NCBI GenBank assembly: GCA_903927465.1
Contig: CAIYMY010000215.1
Location: 1 to 64,000, forward strand
Direction of reading: 5' to 3'
Length of the DNA: 64,000 nt
Source of the DNA: an uncultured Rhodospirillales bacterium
Lineage (GTDB): Bacteria; Pseudomonadota; Alphaproteobacteria; Acetobacterales; Acetobacteraceae
Shown here: positions 46,747-56,515 of the stretch, in pieces
Numbering within the stretch: position 1 is the first letter of the stretch
Layout of the letters: each line of letters opens with the position of its first letter
The notes under the pieces: generated by a model
What the model was told of the DNA's origin: nothing
The model's input: the letters and a program-made list of their open reading frames with translations, nothing else
Database searches by the model: none
Translations under genes and position numbers: made by a program

Positions 46747-47732
46747 CGTAGCGAAACTATCTCTGAGTAGTTTGGCGTATCCATTTTGAATCGGTCGCCG
46801 GCGAAGTAAATGAGCCAGCGCAGCAGGACCTGGAGCGCGGCCTGCCTTTGCTCGTGGGACGTGTCCGGCAGGAAAGCCCGCAGTAGGTTTGTCAGCGCGC
46901 CGAATCGCTGCGGATTCCCGAGTGCGGCCTCAAGAGCCCAGACGGCGGGTGTCTCCAGCAGGCGCGCCCTGACCAGCTCGTCGAATGCGGTCCGACTAAG
47001 CGCCGGAGGGATCTGGAGTCGTAGCAGATCTACGAGCGCTGGGTCGTTTGCGCGCGCGGAAGAGAGCCATTCGGCGTCCTGGTAGAGCGGAAATAGGCGA
47101 TCCGGCGAGCGAAACTGCGGTATCCACGCGCGCGCCGGCATATCCATCCGCGTCGCGTCCGGCTCGTACGCATCGGGATCGGTCTCCGGTGTATTGGGCG
47201 CCAACGCATCCGCCGCTAGCTGAATGGCTGCCGCCTCCACCGATGTAGCTCGCCGGCTCCTGCTGCGCAGCTCTGCTTGCAGAAGCGACGCAGTGGCAGG
47301 ATCGAGGTCGATGCGTGACATCAGTTCGAAGTTCGGAGCTGCAGAGAGGCCAAGGCCGGCGGAAGTGACGTTGGCAGAGCCGACCAGGGCTCGCGTACCG
47401 TCGACGAGCACGAGCTTGGCATGCAGCTCATCGATGAGGCCGAGCTTTCCCCCGACCGCCTCTATGTCGCTGAGCGCATCGACGTCACTGACACCTCGGG
47501 CGACTTCATCGGGGCGCCATCGAGTGTAGGCCACGAGTTCCACCTCCGCAGGCAGCGGCGCGAGCAGATGCCCGAGCGCGGTCCGCTTGATGAACGGGGA
47601 AACCACGAGCACCGAACGGCTCGCCGACGCGACGAGATCTCGCGCAATGGCATGAAGCCCGTGCCAGTGCAGCACGCCCCTACTCTTCGGCCTCGCGCAT
47701 GAAGTCGCGGGCGATACGGCCCCACTCGCCAC
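46743..47732 (-). CDS. PLD-family (DrmC-like) nuclease/phospholipase-like protein
   Basis: HKD-type motif ELHAKLVLVDGTRALVGSANVTSAGL; ARDLVASASRSVLVVSPFIK. Confidence 0.82.
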   Translation of the reverse strand: MASGAVSPATSCARPKSRGVLHWHGLHAIARDLVASASRSVLVVSPFIKRTALGHLLAPLPAEVELVAYTRWRPDEVARGVSDVDALSDIEAVGGKLGLIDELHAKLVLVDGTRALVGSANVTSAGLGLSAAPNFELMSRIDLDPATASLLQAELRSRSRRATSVEAAAIQLAADALAPNTPETDPDAYEPDATRMDMPARAWIPQFRSPDRLFPLYQDAEWLSSARANDPALVDLLRLQIPPALSRTAFDELVRARLLETPAVWALEAALGNPQRFGALTNLLRAFLPDTSHEQRQAALQVLLRWLIYFAGDRFKMDTPNYSEIVSLR

Positions 47733-49464
47733 GAATGTCCTCGAGCTCGACCTTCTGATCGCCGGAGGCCTCGTCCTCCATGCGTGCCCATGCGGTCAGC
47801 AGCAGCTTCAGTCCCTGCAGGGCCGGATTCTCCACTGCCTGCGCGTCCGCGTCCCGGAGAAGGTCGAAAAGGTGGCCGTGCGCCGGATGCTTGGTGTTGA
47901 TCGTGATGATGATCACGCCGGCCTTCGAGGTCACGTCGAATACGGAGAATCCCGGAAAGTCGGCGTGCCGGAACAGGAACTTGATCTTCCGGCTGACGTA
48001 GTCGACCGCTATCTCCCGCGCGACGCTCGGATCTACGCCCTCCTGCTCGATTTCGGCCGTCAGTTCGTCGGTGCGTTCCTCGGGTGAAGCGTTCTCGGCG
48101 TTGTCGCTCGATCCGGTCTGACCCAGCTTTTCTTGACGGCGCCGGAGCGCGCGAGTGGCGATGTCCTCAGCCGTGTTCGTCGAGCCGCCACGCTGTCCCT
48201 TCTCCTTGCGCTCGCCCTCGCGCATGCGGCCAATCTGCGCGCGCATGGTTTTCAGGAGCGTCTCGATCGTACGGTTGAGTTCGTAGATCGGGAGGCGCGG
48301 GTCGTGGTCGTCCTCGAGCTGCCGAGTGTATTCAGCCACGCTCAAACCCTCAGCGGTAGCGTCCTGCTCTAGACTGAGCTTGGTAAACTCGGTCGCGGAC
48401 TGCTTATTGTTGGTCACGCCGAAGACGGCGTCTAGCGCTGGCTCGAAGCTGATCTCGATGCCCCACCACCGCTCACGGGGCTCCGATGGGATCTCGAAGC
48501 TGCGGTTGAGCTCGAGCTCGCGCCGAGCCCTGACGACGGAGATGCCGACGTTCTTCGCTGCGAACTGGCCGATGGCCGACGAGCCGCCGAGGATCCGCGT
48601 CTCGGTCTTGCAGATCGATGCCGTGACGGTGATCGGGTGCCGCCCTCCACCATAGCCGATCTCAATGATCTGCGGATCCCCGAATGGCTCGAAGGCCGGC
48701 TCCGCATCATACGGGGTGGGTGCTGCGGTGCCGCTCATCAGCATCAGCGGATCCGTCGGTCGCACGAAGCGATCTACGTGGTTGTTGCGGAGCGATCCCA
48801 CGGCTTCATACGCCGCAAGGCGGATCGTCGCATCGCCGGAGTCGATGAAGTAGCGGTAGATTCGGCCGATGATGAGTTCGGCGTTCCTCAGCAGCGCGGT
48901 GCTCTGCTTGTATCGCATGAGGTCTAGGTCGGACCAGACGACGAGCGTCCCACTGTCCTCGATCTCGGTCGAGATGAGGTCTAACCATTCCGGAGGCAGC
49001 GTCGACGCCGTAGGTTCCGGCACCTCCTGCATTGTCTGGGCCTCGACCTCATCGATGTCGAGATGCGTATGCCAGGTACGTCCGTTCTGCCAGGTCCACA
49101 CGTCCACGCGCCTGCACTGCGAGATCGAGGAGTTCGGTAGGCCCATGCCGAACTTGCCGATACCCTTCTGGTTCGCTGGATCCCTATGCGTGCCTACGCC
49201 GAACTGCAGCGCACGCCTCAGCGTGTCGCGATCCATCCCCGATGCATTGTCGTAGACTGCCACACGGTCGAGACGGCGCCTCCCTCCGGCTTGGCTCCCG
49301 GTCTTATCAATGCAAATCACCTCGACGGCGACACGACGATCGGTTCCCTCGCCGGCTTGGATTGAGTTGTCGATCAGCTCGGCGAGAGCGTAGGAGGCGT
49401 CCTTGTAGCCCGAGCTCCGCATTGCGTCGATCGAGAGGTGCTGTGGGATGATCGCGTAGGTCAA
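47680..49464 (-). CDS. GHKL (HATPase) ATP-binding protein
   Basis: ASYALAELIDNSIQAGEG; AVYDNASGMDRDTLRRAL; NQKGIGKFGMGLPNSSISQCRRVDVWTW. Confidence 0.9.
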   Translation of the reverse strand: MTYAIIPQHLSIDAMRSSGYKDASYALAELIDNSIQAGEGTDRRVAVEVICIDKTGSQAGGRRRLDRVAVYDNASGMDRDTLRRALQFGVGTHRDPANQKGIGKFGMGLPNSSISQCRRVDVWTWQNGRTWHTHLDIDEVEAQTMQEVPEPTASTLPPEWLDLISTEIEDSGTLVVWSDLDLMRYKQSTALLRNAELIIGRIYRYFIDSGDATIRLAAYEAVGSLRNNHVDRFVRPTDPLMLMSGTAAPTPYDAEPAFEPFGDPQIIEIGYGGGRHPITVTASICKTETRILGGSSAIGQFAAKNVGISVVRARRELELNRSFEIPSEPRERWWGIEISFEPALDAVFGVTNNKQSATEFTKLSLEQDATAEGLSVAEYTRQLEDDHDPRLPIYELNRTIETLLKTMRAQIGRMREGERKEKGQRGGSTNTAEDIATRALRRRQEKLGQTGSSDNAENASPEERTDELTAEIEQEGVDPSVAREIAVDYVSRKIKFLFRHADFPGFSVFDVTSKAGVIIITINTKHPAHGHLFDLLRDADAQAVENPALQGLKLLLTAWARMEDEASGDQKVELEDIRGEWGRIARDFMREAEE

Positions 49465-51251
49465 CTAGTCGGTTCCTCTTTCCAAATGTCGTTCCAGAAT
49501 TCGAATCCCTCGACCAAGCTGCGGAAGCCCGGCACCCGTTCCACCACCGTGACAATGCGGCAGTGGTCGTTGCCACCGGCTTTCGGCCCGCGTGCCGCGC
49601 GGCCGATCATTTGGCTGTAGAGCGCCACCGACGTGGTCGGCCTGGTGATGAATGCCACGTTGGTCCTGGGAGCGTCAAACCCGGTTGTGAGGACGCCGTA
49701 GTTGCACAACACAGAGATTTCGTCCGTGTCCTTGTAGCGCTGGATGATCTGCCGGCGGCGGTCGGACGGCGTTCCAGAGGTGACCGCTGCGGCCGAGACA
49801 CCCTTCAGCTTCAGCACGCTCGCGATCAGGCCAGCGTGCTCCACCGACAGCGCAAACATTATCACTTTGCCGCCTGCGGCGACCTCCGCCGCGATGGCGT
49901 CGACGATGAGCAAGTTGCGCGCATCATCGGCCGCAAGGTTGTCGAGCACGTGCTGAGGCAGGTCGAAACCTTCTGCGAGCTTCTGGCTTTCCTGTGTGGT
50001 GAGCTCGATGTCGCCACGCATGTCGAAGGGGAGTTCAACGAACTCCATGCGCGCGAGGTAGCCCTGTTCCACGAGGTAGTCGATCGGGTTGGCATAGCCC
50101 TCAACGTCGAGCGTTACCTTCTGGCGATCAAAGAACGCAGCGAGGGCGAGATCCGCCTGGACGTCTTTCAGTGAACGGCCCGGGGTCGCGGAAAGGCCCA
50201 GAACGCCGGTGCCGGGGTTACGCTGCATAAGGTTGATGAGGTGGGAGTAGGTGGGGGCGATCGCCTGGTGCGCCTCGTCCATCACGATGAGCCGGAGACG
50301 ACGTGCAAGATCGAGAAACTCGTTCTGCCTGCGCAAACTGTCTGAGTACATCAGCGCCAAACTACCCACCACAAAGCCGTCGCGCACGGACGCGAAGTCG
50401 CGGATACGGTTGGATCCGTAGTGTCGGTGGATCGTGAGCTCGCGTGATCCAATTGCGGCCCAGGCCTTCGCCGCCTCGTCGAAGGCCTGATCGCACAGCT
50501 CCTCTGAGTGGGCGAGCCACAGGATCACCTGGCCGTCCGCAGCGCCGCGAAGCAGGTCGACGATAGTGGTCATCGCCGTTCGGGTCTTACCTGCGCCGGT
50601 TGGCATGTGAAGTAGGACGCGAGCGCGGGGCCGGGCGAGCTTCTCGCGCACCTTCAGCGAGGCGACACGTTGGTGCGGAAAGAGGGTGTACGATGGCTTA
50701 AGCTTTAGCTGCGCGCTTTTCTGCTCGGTCTCTTCGGGGCGCTCGTAAGCGACACCGAAGTAAGCGTGGAGCGTGGCGATCAAGCTGTCTGAGCGGCTGA
50801 TGTCGACCTCGGCGATGCTGGTGAACGGGTCGCTCCGGTCTAGGCCAAGAATCTCACAGAGGTTATCAGCTTCGTCAGACTTCAACGACGCCAGCGCCAG
50901 TTTGCGGACCTGCGGTGACTGCAGTGCCTGACTTGCGCCGAAACTGTCTACCACCAGCTGAGCGAGGCCAGTTGCGCTAACGGTCCTGCTCTCGATACGC
51001 CCGAGGAGGTCGACGGCGCCACGACCCACCACCTCATATAGCGAGGTGACGCCGGCTCGCGAAAGCGCTTGCGTCAGTCGTTTCGACAATCGCCCCCCGG
51101 CAAATCTGTTACGAAAGCTTTTTAGCACTGCGGCTACGGCAAAGATAGAGGCGACGTCGCGCACATTTCCGAACGCGAGCGCTACCAGAGCACGCTGAAC
51201 GGAGACTTTGGGCCGTCTTGCTTTGGCAGCCCAGTGAACGAACGTCCGCAT
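49461..51251 (-). CDS. DEAD/DEAH (SF2) helicase
   Basis: LHMPTGAGKTRTAMTTIVDLL; LIVMDEAHQAIAPTYSHLI; TPGRSLKDVQ; SQMIGRAARGPKAGG. Confidence 0.92.
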   Translation of the reverse strand: MRTFVHWAAKARRPKVSVQRALVALAFGNVRDVASIFAVAAVLKSFRNRFAGGRLSKRLTQALSRAGVTSLYEVVGRGAVDLLGRIESRTVSATGLAQLVVDSFGASQALQSPQVRKLALASLKSDEADNLCEILGLDRSDPFTSIAEVDISRSDSLIATLHAYFGVAYERPEETEQKSAQLKLKPSYTLFPHQRVASLKVREKLARPRARVLLHMPTGAGKTRTAMTTIVDLLRGAADGQVILWLAHSEELCDQAFDEAAKAWAAIGSRELTIHRHYGSNRIRDFASVRDGFVVGSLALMYSDSLRRQNEFLDLARRLRLIVMDEAHQAIAPTYSHLINLMQRNPGTGVLGLSATPGRSLKDVQADLALAAFFDRQKVTLDVEGYANPIDYLVEQGYLARMEFVELPFDMRGDIELTTQESQKLAEGFDLPQHVLDNLAADDARNLLIVDAIAAEVAAGGKVIMFALSVEHAGLIASVLKLKGVSAAAVTSGTPSDRRRQIIQRYKDTDEISVLCNYGVLTTGFDAPRTNVAFITRPTTSVALYSQMIGRAARGPKAGGNDHCRIVTVVERVPGFRSLVEGFEFWNDIWKEEPTS

Positions 51252-51661
51252 TCACTAATCTGATGCGCTAGAGCCTACAGTCGGCTAATGGCCAAGTCTC
51301 GCGGCAAAAAGCAGATTTAACATTTGTAATTTAACGATGCGCGCAGTATCTCGTACGTTGAGAGCTGGAGTTTGACTGGCGCGAAGCGTACCAAAGTGAT
51401 CGCTAACTCAGTACGGATCTCAGGCAAGTGTACTGCTAACCACGCCATATTTCAGCCACAAGAAATTCTCGTTTTTCCAATAGCTTAAGACCTCCGTACT
51501 AAATCGTCCAAGTCATCAGGTTCGGAGAGAATTGGCCCTCGGAGAGCGATTTTCGGGCTATTTCCGGCTTTGCCGGTCAATAGGTCCGCCCCAAAAACCC
51601 CAGGAATCCTGCCATCCAACGGGCGGATCGGTTGGGCGGAGAGAGCGGATCACTTTGAAAC

Positions 51662-51752
51662 TGGCGGATGAGGTGGGATTCGAACCCACGATACGCTTTT
51701 GACGTATACGCACTTTCCAGGCGCGCGCCTTAGACCGCTCGGCCACCCATCC
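51662..51752 (-). tRNA. tRNA-Ser(GGA), CCA encoded
   Basis: Minus strand GGATGGGTGGCCGAGCGGTCTAAGGCGCGCGCCTGGAAAGTGCGTATACGTCAAAAGCGTATCGTGGGTTCGAATCCCACCTCATCCGCCA; anticodon GGA, long variable arm, 7-bp acceptor stem. Confidence 0.95.
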
Positions 51753-52084
51753 TTAAAGGGCCCGACCCTGGTGCCATCATTCGGCGTCCCAAGGACGATT
51801 TCTTTCTCGCCTTGTTTTAATCGCGTGTCCAGCCCCGTCTAGCTGGACTTATGTGCCGAAGGAACCCGCCCAGTTTGGCTTAAAAAGGGCTTAGCATTAT
51901 ATTACTTCTGTATCTTGATGTGGCAATTTTGTGCTGCGGCTTGATGAGCCCTTCGCCATAGCGACCACGCAATAATGTGAGCAGGACGGATACGTCGCTG
52001 CGCCGGCCTGAAGGCGATGCGTCGAATTTCCTGGATCGACCAGCGGTTCAGCGCAGGCGCGATCGCGTCCTTATCGTGCTGTGT

Positions 52085-52364
52085 TTTCTTGGGGGCGTCT
52101 TGGTGTTTGCGTGATGCCGGGTGGCAGCCATCATCGTGAAGGCCAGCATGACGAGCGAGACGTGGCGATGCCTGCCATGCCAGGACCGGGTTTCGTTGTG
52201 GTCAAGCCCCGACTCGTTCTTCGCCGTTTCAAAGCTTTCCTCGATGGCTTAGCGGCAACCCCCACCTCTACCAAGGTCTCGACCCAGGTGGTGGCCGGGC
52301 ACCAGATCGAAAAGGACGCCAGATTCTGATCGGCGATATTGCGACGGATTACCAGCCCACGCGT
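52085..52364 (-). pseudogene. IS701-like transposase C-terminal fragment
   Basis: Minus strand EESFETAKNESGLDHNETRSWHGRHRHVSLVMLAFTMMAAT. Confidence 0.6.
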
Positions 52365-52368
52365 CTAA

Positions 52369-53660
52369 CAGGCTGCTGAAAAGCTGTCATTGAGCGTCGC
52401 AATTTTCGCGCGCGAGTATGTTTTCAACGCTGCCTGCGCCTGGGCACAAGCATTTTCAGTGGTTTTTTGGCCCTGTCGGCTCGCTCAGGACAGAGTCCCG
52501 GCATCACGCCGCCACCACCAGCAACTTCGGCAGGCGAACCAGGTTGTAAGCTGCCATCGCCAGAGTGAACTGCCAGTCCACCTTGGGCAGCCCGCGATGG
52601 CGCGCCTTGCGCAGCCCAGCCACTGTCTTTGCCCAGCCGAAGGCCTCCTCGATCCGCTTGCGGATCCGCAGGCTGATGGCATAGCCAGCATGGCGCGTGG
52701 TCCGGCCATCAATCGCCGAACGCCGCCCATTGGTATTCTGCGCCACATGAGGTGTCACGTTGATCTCGCGGAGTTCGGCCACGAAATCCTGCGTATCAAA
52801 GCCTTTATCGCCGCCCAGCGTGACCTTCTGCTGTCGGTCGGCATGCGGTTCTATCAGGTGCCGCGCGGCCAAACGCTCCGCATGGCCAGAGGCGCGTGTA
52901 GCAACAGCACCGACGATCAGGCCATTGCGATTTTCCATCAGCGCATGCCCCATGAACGCCAGCTTGGCTTCCTTGCCGCGTCCCTTGCGCTAAAGCCGGG
53001 TATCAGGATCGGTGGTTGATGCGTGGGTCTCGTTGCTGCGCTTCTGGCCGTGGAAGTTTTGCTCGCCATTGCGGCCCGCGCCAGGCGGCGGGCCTGGGCC
53101 GTCCTTCGGTCGGAAGCTTTTGGTGCTGGCCCACGCTTCCAGCAGCGTCCCATCAACCGAAAAATGCTCGCTTGAAAGCAGGGCCTTTACTTTCGGCTGC
53201 GCCAGTAACGCGCGCATGAACTCCGAGGCCACGTCGCCTTGCAACAGGCGGTCGCGGTTTTTTGTGAAGGTCGTGGCGTCCCATACGGGGTCATCAACGC
53301 CGAGGCCGACGAACCAGCGAAACAGAAGGTCAAACTCGATGCGTTCGACCAACTGCCGCTCCGAACGGATCGACTAGAAAGCTTGCAAAAGCAGAGCGCG
53401 GAGCAGTCGCTCCGGCGGAATGGATTCCCGACCGAATGGCGAATAGAGCGCGTCAAAGTCTATCGAGAGATCAGCCAGCGCACTATTCACCAGGCCGCGA
53501 ATAACGCGCAGCGGATGGTCAGGACGCATCCGCTTTTCAAGATCAACATAGCTGAACAAGGAACCAGCCACCGCGTCATTGCCACGCATCGCAACCTCGA
53601 CCAAATGCAACGACAGTGAATCATGAATACAGAAATCAGGCTACGAATTTCAGCAGTCTG
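52369..53660 (-). mobile_element. IS5-like element, ~1292 bp, flanked by CTAA
   Basis: Ends CAGGCTGCTGAAAA / CAGACTGCTGAAAT (rc); CTAA duplicated at 52365-52368 and 53661-53664. Confidence 0.75.
52504..53610 (-). pseudogene. IS5-family transposase with two in-frame TAG codons
   Basis: ORFs 53374-53610, 52990-53352, 52504-52953 are in one frame, separated by TAG at QAF*SIRSERQL and DTRL*RKGRGKEAKLAFMGHALMENR. Confidence 0.85.
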
Positions 53661-53704
53661 CTAATGCGCAACATCAGCGTAGTGCCCAGCAGGCATTGCA
53701 CTAC

Positions 53705-55579
53705 TCAATGCCGTGCGGGCGGACCGGTGCGCCGCAGACATGGGTTCTGGTTTGCAAAGCCACGCAGTGCTGGCGGTAATGGCGCGATATTATCCGCTGC
53801 GGCCATCTCAGCCCTTCCCTGACTGGACCAGCGCGCCGGTGCGAAATCTGGGTTGTCAAAGCGTCCGTGAATGCGGACAGGAACATCCAAGGCAAAGAAA
53901 TTCGTTGTATCTTCCTGGCTTCCAATCAATAGATCCATGGTGTGGTTATTGATATCAAACCGCCCAGACCCTGCGATTGTTCCTGTTTCAGCCCGGATAC
54001 GCAACGGCGCAATCTGCCCCACGCCGGCACGCATATCCAAAACCCCCAAAAGACAATTAATCGGCGCATTACCATCTGCCCTACGAAACGCAGCGCGTAG
54101 ATCTGTGGAGCCTAATTCGATAACGCGTTTTTCAACGCTGCCCCCCAGCATGGAAATGACAGCGGAAATCCGCGCCTGATGCGCGGCTGTATTCAAGGTG
54201 CGGCCTTCAGCGGAAACCGTCAATCGGCCATTAATTCGACCATTCAGTGGTAGTGTCGTCACACCAAAGCCACGCCCCAACGTATCAATATCTGCGTTAT
54301 GTATTGCCACATCAGCGGTGATACGCGTGCCAGTCGGAATTGTTTGAGCATGCGCCTGTGCTGTGATCTGGGCACCGAAGGTTGAAAGCGAGAGTTCCGA
54401 TACGTCAACCTTATTCGCCGCGAGCACCCCTGCAAAGTGGCTATCGGTCACGCGCATATTCGCATAAATCAAATCCTGCACAGTGAAACGGGCATCAATA
54501 ATGGGATCCTGTTTTGGGTCTAATGTAAGGGCAATGTCAGCATGCTTGTCGGCAGCCCCTGGCGGCGGCGCGCCCGCGATAATTCGATTTAAATTCAGGC
54601 GCGAAAAAGCAAGGTTCACCCGGATGTGATCTGGCTTGCCATGATCGCCCTCCACAAGATGCAGAATGGCGCCCCTGAAGGCCTCGTGGTTTATCTTGCC
54701 CGTAATGCCAGAAAGCTTCCAGTCATTGTCTGCATGTTCAAATTTCCCGGTGAGTTCAATGCCGAGGTTTAATTTGAGAGCCTCACCAGCAAGCGCCACA
54801 AATGCATCCGGCGTCGGCGCATTCAATCTCAGCTCCCCCGCGACGCCTTCGAAATTCAGTGGATCCGTCATGGTGCCTTGAAAAGCCATGGATGTGTGGC
54901 CTGAATTCAAGTGCAGTCGTACCGGAAAGGGCTGCGGTGCGCGACGCAGCGCATCGAAACTATCCAGATCGCCAGTCAATGTTGCCGCAAGACCATTATA
55001 GGAACCCCTCACATTCATCCGCACAGGCGTATTGGCAGCCTCACTGGTCACATGGGCTTGGTCAATTCTCGTACGCAGAAATTGACCGCTTGTTGTACGA
55101 AAGATAACTTGGCTGTTTTTTACTTGAAAATCGAGAATAGTAGGTACTCCATGATAGTCAGGCGGATTGCCCCCAGAAGGCGCGGGAGCTCTCTCTCCAA
55201 AATACCAATTCTTATGACCGTGAATTTTTTCCAGCCTCAAGGTGAAGCCTTCAACGACGACGCTTCGCACAAGCGGTGTTGGAGCAAAGAGCAACGACCA
55301 GGAATCAATCTCAGCCTGAAAATTTTTCAGGCTGAGCATATCCGAATGGCTACCAGAACTTAAATTAGCAAGTGTGACGTCACGTAATTCAACGCCAATC
55401 CAGCGCCCAGGGCTTATGCGTAGACTACCAATTTCGACTTTACGTCCCAGTTTCTCGCTTATTTTGTGAGCGACGAATGTGCCAAAATCCCCGTTTTTCA
55501 CGAAGAAGAAAGCGCCGACCCCTGCCGCTATCAGAAGGATGGCAAACAGGGCTTGGATGATCATAAAACGGCGAAACAC
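53705..55579 (-). CDS. AsmA-family protein
   Basis: N-terminal TM; KISEKLGRKVEIGSLRISPGRWIGVELRDVTLAN; 624 aa. Confidence 0.8.
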   Translation of the reverse strand: MFRRFMIIQALFAILLIAAGVGAFFFVKNGDFGTFVAHKISEKLGRKVEIGSLRISPGRWIGVELRDVTLANLSSGSHSDMLSLKNFQAEIDSWSLLFAPTPLVRSVVVEGFTLRLEKIHGHKNWYFGERAPAPSGGNPPDYHGVPTILDFQVKNSQVIFRTTSGQFLRTRIDQAHVTSEAANTPVRMNVRGSYNGLAATLTGDLDSFDALRRAPQPFPVRLHLNSGHTSMAFQGTMTDPLNFEGVAGELRLNAPTPDAFVALAGEALKLNLGIELTGKFEHADNDWKLSGITGKINHEAFRGAILHLVEGDHGKPDHIRVNLAFSRLNLNRIIAGAPPPGAADKHADIALTLDPKQDPIIDARFTVQDLIYANMRVTDSHFAGVLAANKVDVSELSLSTFGAQITAQAHAQTIPTGTRITADVAIHNADIDTLGRGFGVTTLPLNGRINGRLTVSAEGRTLNTAAHQARISAVISMLGGSVEKRVIELGSTDLRAAFRRADGNAPINCLLGVLDMRAGVGQIAPLRIRAETGTIAGSGRFDINNHTMDLLIGSQEDTTNFFALDVPVRIHGRFDNPDFAPARWSSQGRAEMAAADNIAPLPPALRGFANQNPCLRRTGPPARH

Positions 55580-55633
55580 GATTAAACCCTCAATTCGGAT
55601 AATTGGCTGACAGACATCATTCGTCGCGCCTCC

Positions 55634-55752
55634 TTACTGCACATCAACCCCATAAATATCCCGTGCTGCATGGGGGCGGACCAGTCCATTGGCAACATCA
55701 CGCTTGACCGAGCTTAGGTCAACATCTTTCGGATCAGCAAGCTGTAGATGAA
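55634..55752 (-). pseudogene. Hydantoinase B/oxoprolinase-like C-terminal fragment
   Basis: Minus translation VHLQLADPKDVDLSSVKRDVANGLVRPHAARDIYGVDVQ*. Confidence 0.4.
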
Positions 55753-55952
55753 CAACAAGCATCACAGATGATCTATTATCAAGTTAGCATTTCAACGATC
55801 TGATGGCAGATAGGCAAGCAATTTTCCGCAGAACAAGCAGTCGCCACGCTTCCGAGATGCCCTTTTTAAGCTTGGCACGAGGGTGCCTTTGCACCATTCT
55901 GCGAGGCTGGGATCAGCCGCGCACACTCACGGCCCTCGCCATTGGCCGCGGC

Positions 55953-56504
55953 CTATGACATCAGGCTGCGCGCTACGGCAGGCATGAAATGCGCGACGGT
56001 TGGCGTCTGCAGCCCCTTTACCTTGGCTTGCTCATCATAGCGCCGCAGCCGGACCGCCTCGGCGCTGTGCGGCAGCGCCTCGAAAGCCTTTACCTCCTCC
56101 GTCGACATCGGGCCACCCTGCAGCGCGAGGCTTTTCACACTGTCCTGCGAGAGCTTGGCGAAGTAGTCCGGCTCCACGGCGCAGAGATAGCGCTTGGCCG
56201 CCACATGCAGCCGCACCGGCTCGGTGACCTCAGGGCCGAAATGGTTGACCAGCCAGGCATGGCCCAGCTCCTCATGCCGGTCGTCAATGCCGGCATCGGC
56301 CGGGTTGTCGCCGAGATTGTGCACAAGGTGGCCGATGTCGTGCAGTAAGGATGCAGTCACCAGCGCATCGCCACGCTCCTCCTGCTCGGCGAGCCACGCA
56401 GCTTGTAATGCGTGCTGCTGCTGGTTGATGAAGGTTAGACCGTAGCGGCCCTCCGCCTTGCCTTCCAGCAGGGCTTGGATGTCGGACACGATGTCTTGGG
56501 GCAT
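55953..56504 (-). CDS. HD-domain protein, phosphonate-degradation (PhnZ-like) type
   Basis: QHALQAAWLAEQEERGDALVTASLLHDIGHLVHNLGDNPADAGIDDRHEELGHAWL. Confidence 0.75.
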   Translation of the reverse strand: MPQDIVSDIQALLEGKAEGRYGLTFINQQQHALQAAWLAEQEERGDALVTASLLHDIGHLVHNLGDNPADAGIDDRHEELGHAWLVNHFGPEVTEPVRLHVAAKRYLCAVEPDYFAKLSQDSVKSLALQGGPMSTEEVKAFEALPHSAEAVRLRRYDEQAKVKGLQTPTVAHFMPAVARSLMS

Positions 56505-56515
56505 GATGCGCTCCT

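Noticed and set aside
51252-51661. Regulatory RNA between helicase and tRNA-Ser
   Set aside because: No clear structure or conserved motif that I could support by eye
51558-51746. 62-aa minus ORF MAERSKARAWKVRIRQKRIVGSNPTSSAS
   Set aside because: Translation of the tRNA-Ser gene; classic false ORF
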